Source: Metaphire vulgaris
Lineage: Eukaryota > Annelida > Clitellata > Crassiclitellata > Megascolecidae
Assembly (NCBI GenBank): GCA_018105865.1
Contig: CM030832.1
Coordinates: 14,364,919 to 14,428,918 of the forward strand
DNA: 64,000 nucleotides
Reading direction: 5' to 3'
A program made the position numbers and the translations under genes. Each line of letters opens with the position of its first letter. Within the stretch, counting starts at the first letter, position 1. This document shows, piece by piece, positions 63,356 through 64,000 of this stretch. Under the pieces are notes generated by a model, which searched no databases, had not been told where the DNA came from, and was given only the letters and a program-made list of their open reading frames with translations.

Positions 63356-64000
63356 CTGCAACAACAACAATAATAATAATTACTATTTTGCACTTCTATA
63401 TCACCAGCTCTAATACCCAAGGGTATGAATCGATGGTACGTACTTCAAATCCATCCGCAAAAGACCAGGTCATTCCATAGATCAGTCAGAGGGAAAGAAA
63501 AGAGTAAGACCGACTATGGAGGAAAAGCTAATTGAAAGAGAAGCGTTTTAAGCCTAGGTCTGAAACTACTCAATGAATTGGAAGAGACAGCAGTACAATA
63601 TTAACTACAGCCGTAACCAATATACACGCTTGCTTCTAACCGCAGGAAAATGCATTATATCGTCTTAAATTTGCAACGAGTGATTAGCGTAAGTCTGCCA
63701 TATGTGCTGGTGCTATGACCCCGCTATTCTAAGTCAGTGCAGCGTAAACTTAAAATCGTCAATCAGGAGCGTGGGATCTGCGTGGATCTGTATGTCTGTC
63801 TGTCTGATTGTATCAGTATGCAGCTGTATGCTATAGCCTATTGCTGTAAATGAAGGGTCTGAATAATTAACTATGCGTTGATTTCTTTCGTCTCAGGCTC
63901 AGCGAATCTCAATGCGCTTCTTTTTGCCGAAACAATTGAAGTCGAATTTAAAACGGGTGCTTAATTAATATACTATATGTGAATTTCTCGATAGCAGTTC
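63356..64000. other. possible intron of the minus-strand gene; nothing recognised
   Basis: AAT/CAA repeats lie just outside the putative acceptor (63358-63382). The rest up to the window edge shows no feature. Confidence 0.35.

Overview
This window is animal nuclear DNA from a repeat-rich, microsatellite-rich genome, most likely a bilaterian invertebrate. The only gene I can name confidently is a serotonin 5-HT2-type G-protein-coupled receptor on the + strand. It is split into two coding exons (19657-20014 and 56239-58490) by one intron of about 36.2 kb. The exons join in phase at a GT donor and an AG acceptor to give an 869-residue receptor with seven membrane segments and a very long third intracellular loop (about 500 residues). 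A second, partial gene is suggested on the - strand at 62989-63355: a C-terminal exon with a plausible splice acceptor and no recognised family. I found no intact tRNA or rRNA genes and no CRISPR, prokaryotic or viral features. The phylum cannot be fixed from this sequence alone.

Layout. Bases 1-17600 are intergenic or upstream sequence full of small DNA-transposon derivatives (MITEs), decayed LINE 3' ends and microsatellites. 17600-19656 is the GC-richer upstream and leader region of the receptor. 20015-56238 is the receptor intron, which holds most of the mobile elements. 56239-58490 is the large receptor exon. 58491-62988 is 3' flank with a tRNA-derived SINE, two LINE ends and two MITEs. 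62989-63355 is the putative minus-strand exon.

Mobile elements. More than twenty short non-autonomous elements can be delimited to the base, because both terminal inverted repeats (TIRs) and, in most cases, an 8-bp target-site duplication (TSD) are visible, as expected for the hAT superfamily. They fall into several TIR families: CAGTGTTTAATCTAG, CAGGGTTATTTCTAGGA, CAGTGGCGTAGC, CAGTGGCGGCTCCA, CAGTGCCGG and CAGTGTTGGAGTTG. Several of these otherwise different families share one internal motif (GACCTTTTTTGCTYGTCA). One 195-bp element carries ten telomere-type CCCTAA units between near-perfect 35-bp TIRs. A degraded hAT transposase lies at 42690-43560. At least nine LINE 3' ends from several lineages are recognisable. 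One of them (1263-1690) shares its 3' tail with the tRNA-derived SINE at 60540-61009, which suggests a LINE/SINE partnership.

Simple repeats are unusually long, including about 575 bp of GATA. Several AGT/AAT tracts end at the same conserved sequence of about 50 bp, so they belong to a dispersed repeat and are not independent microsatellites.
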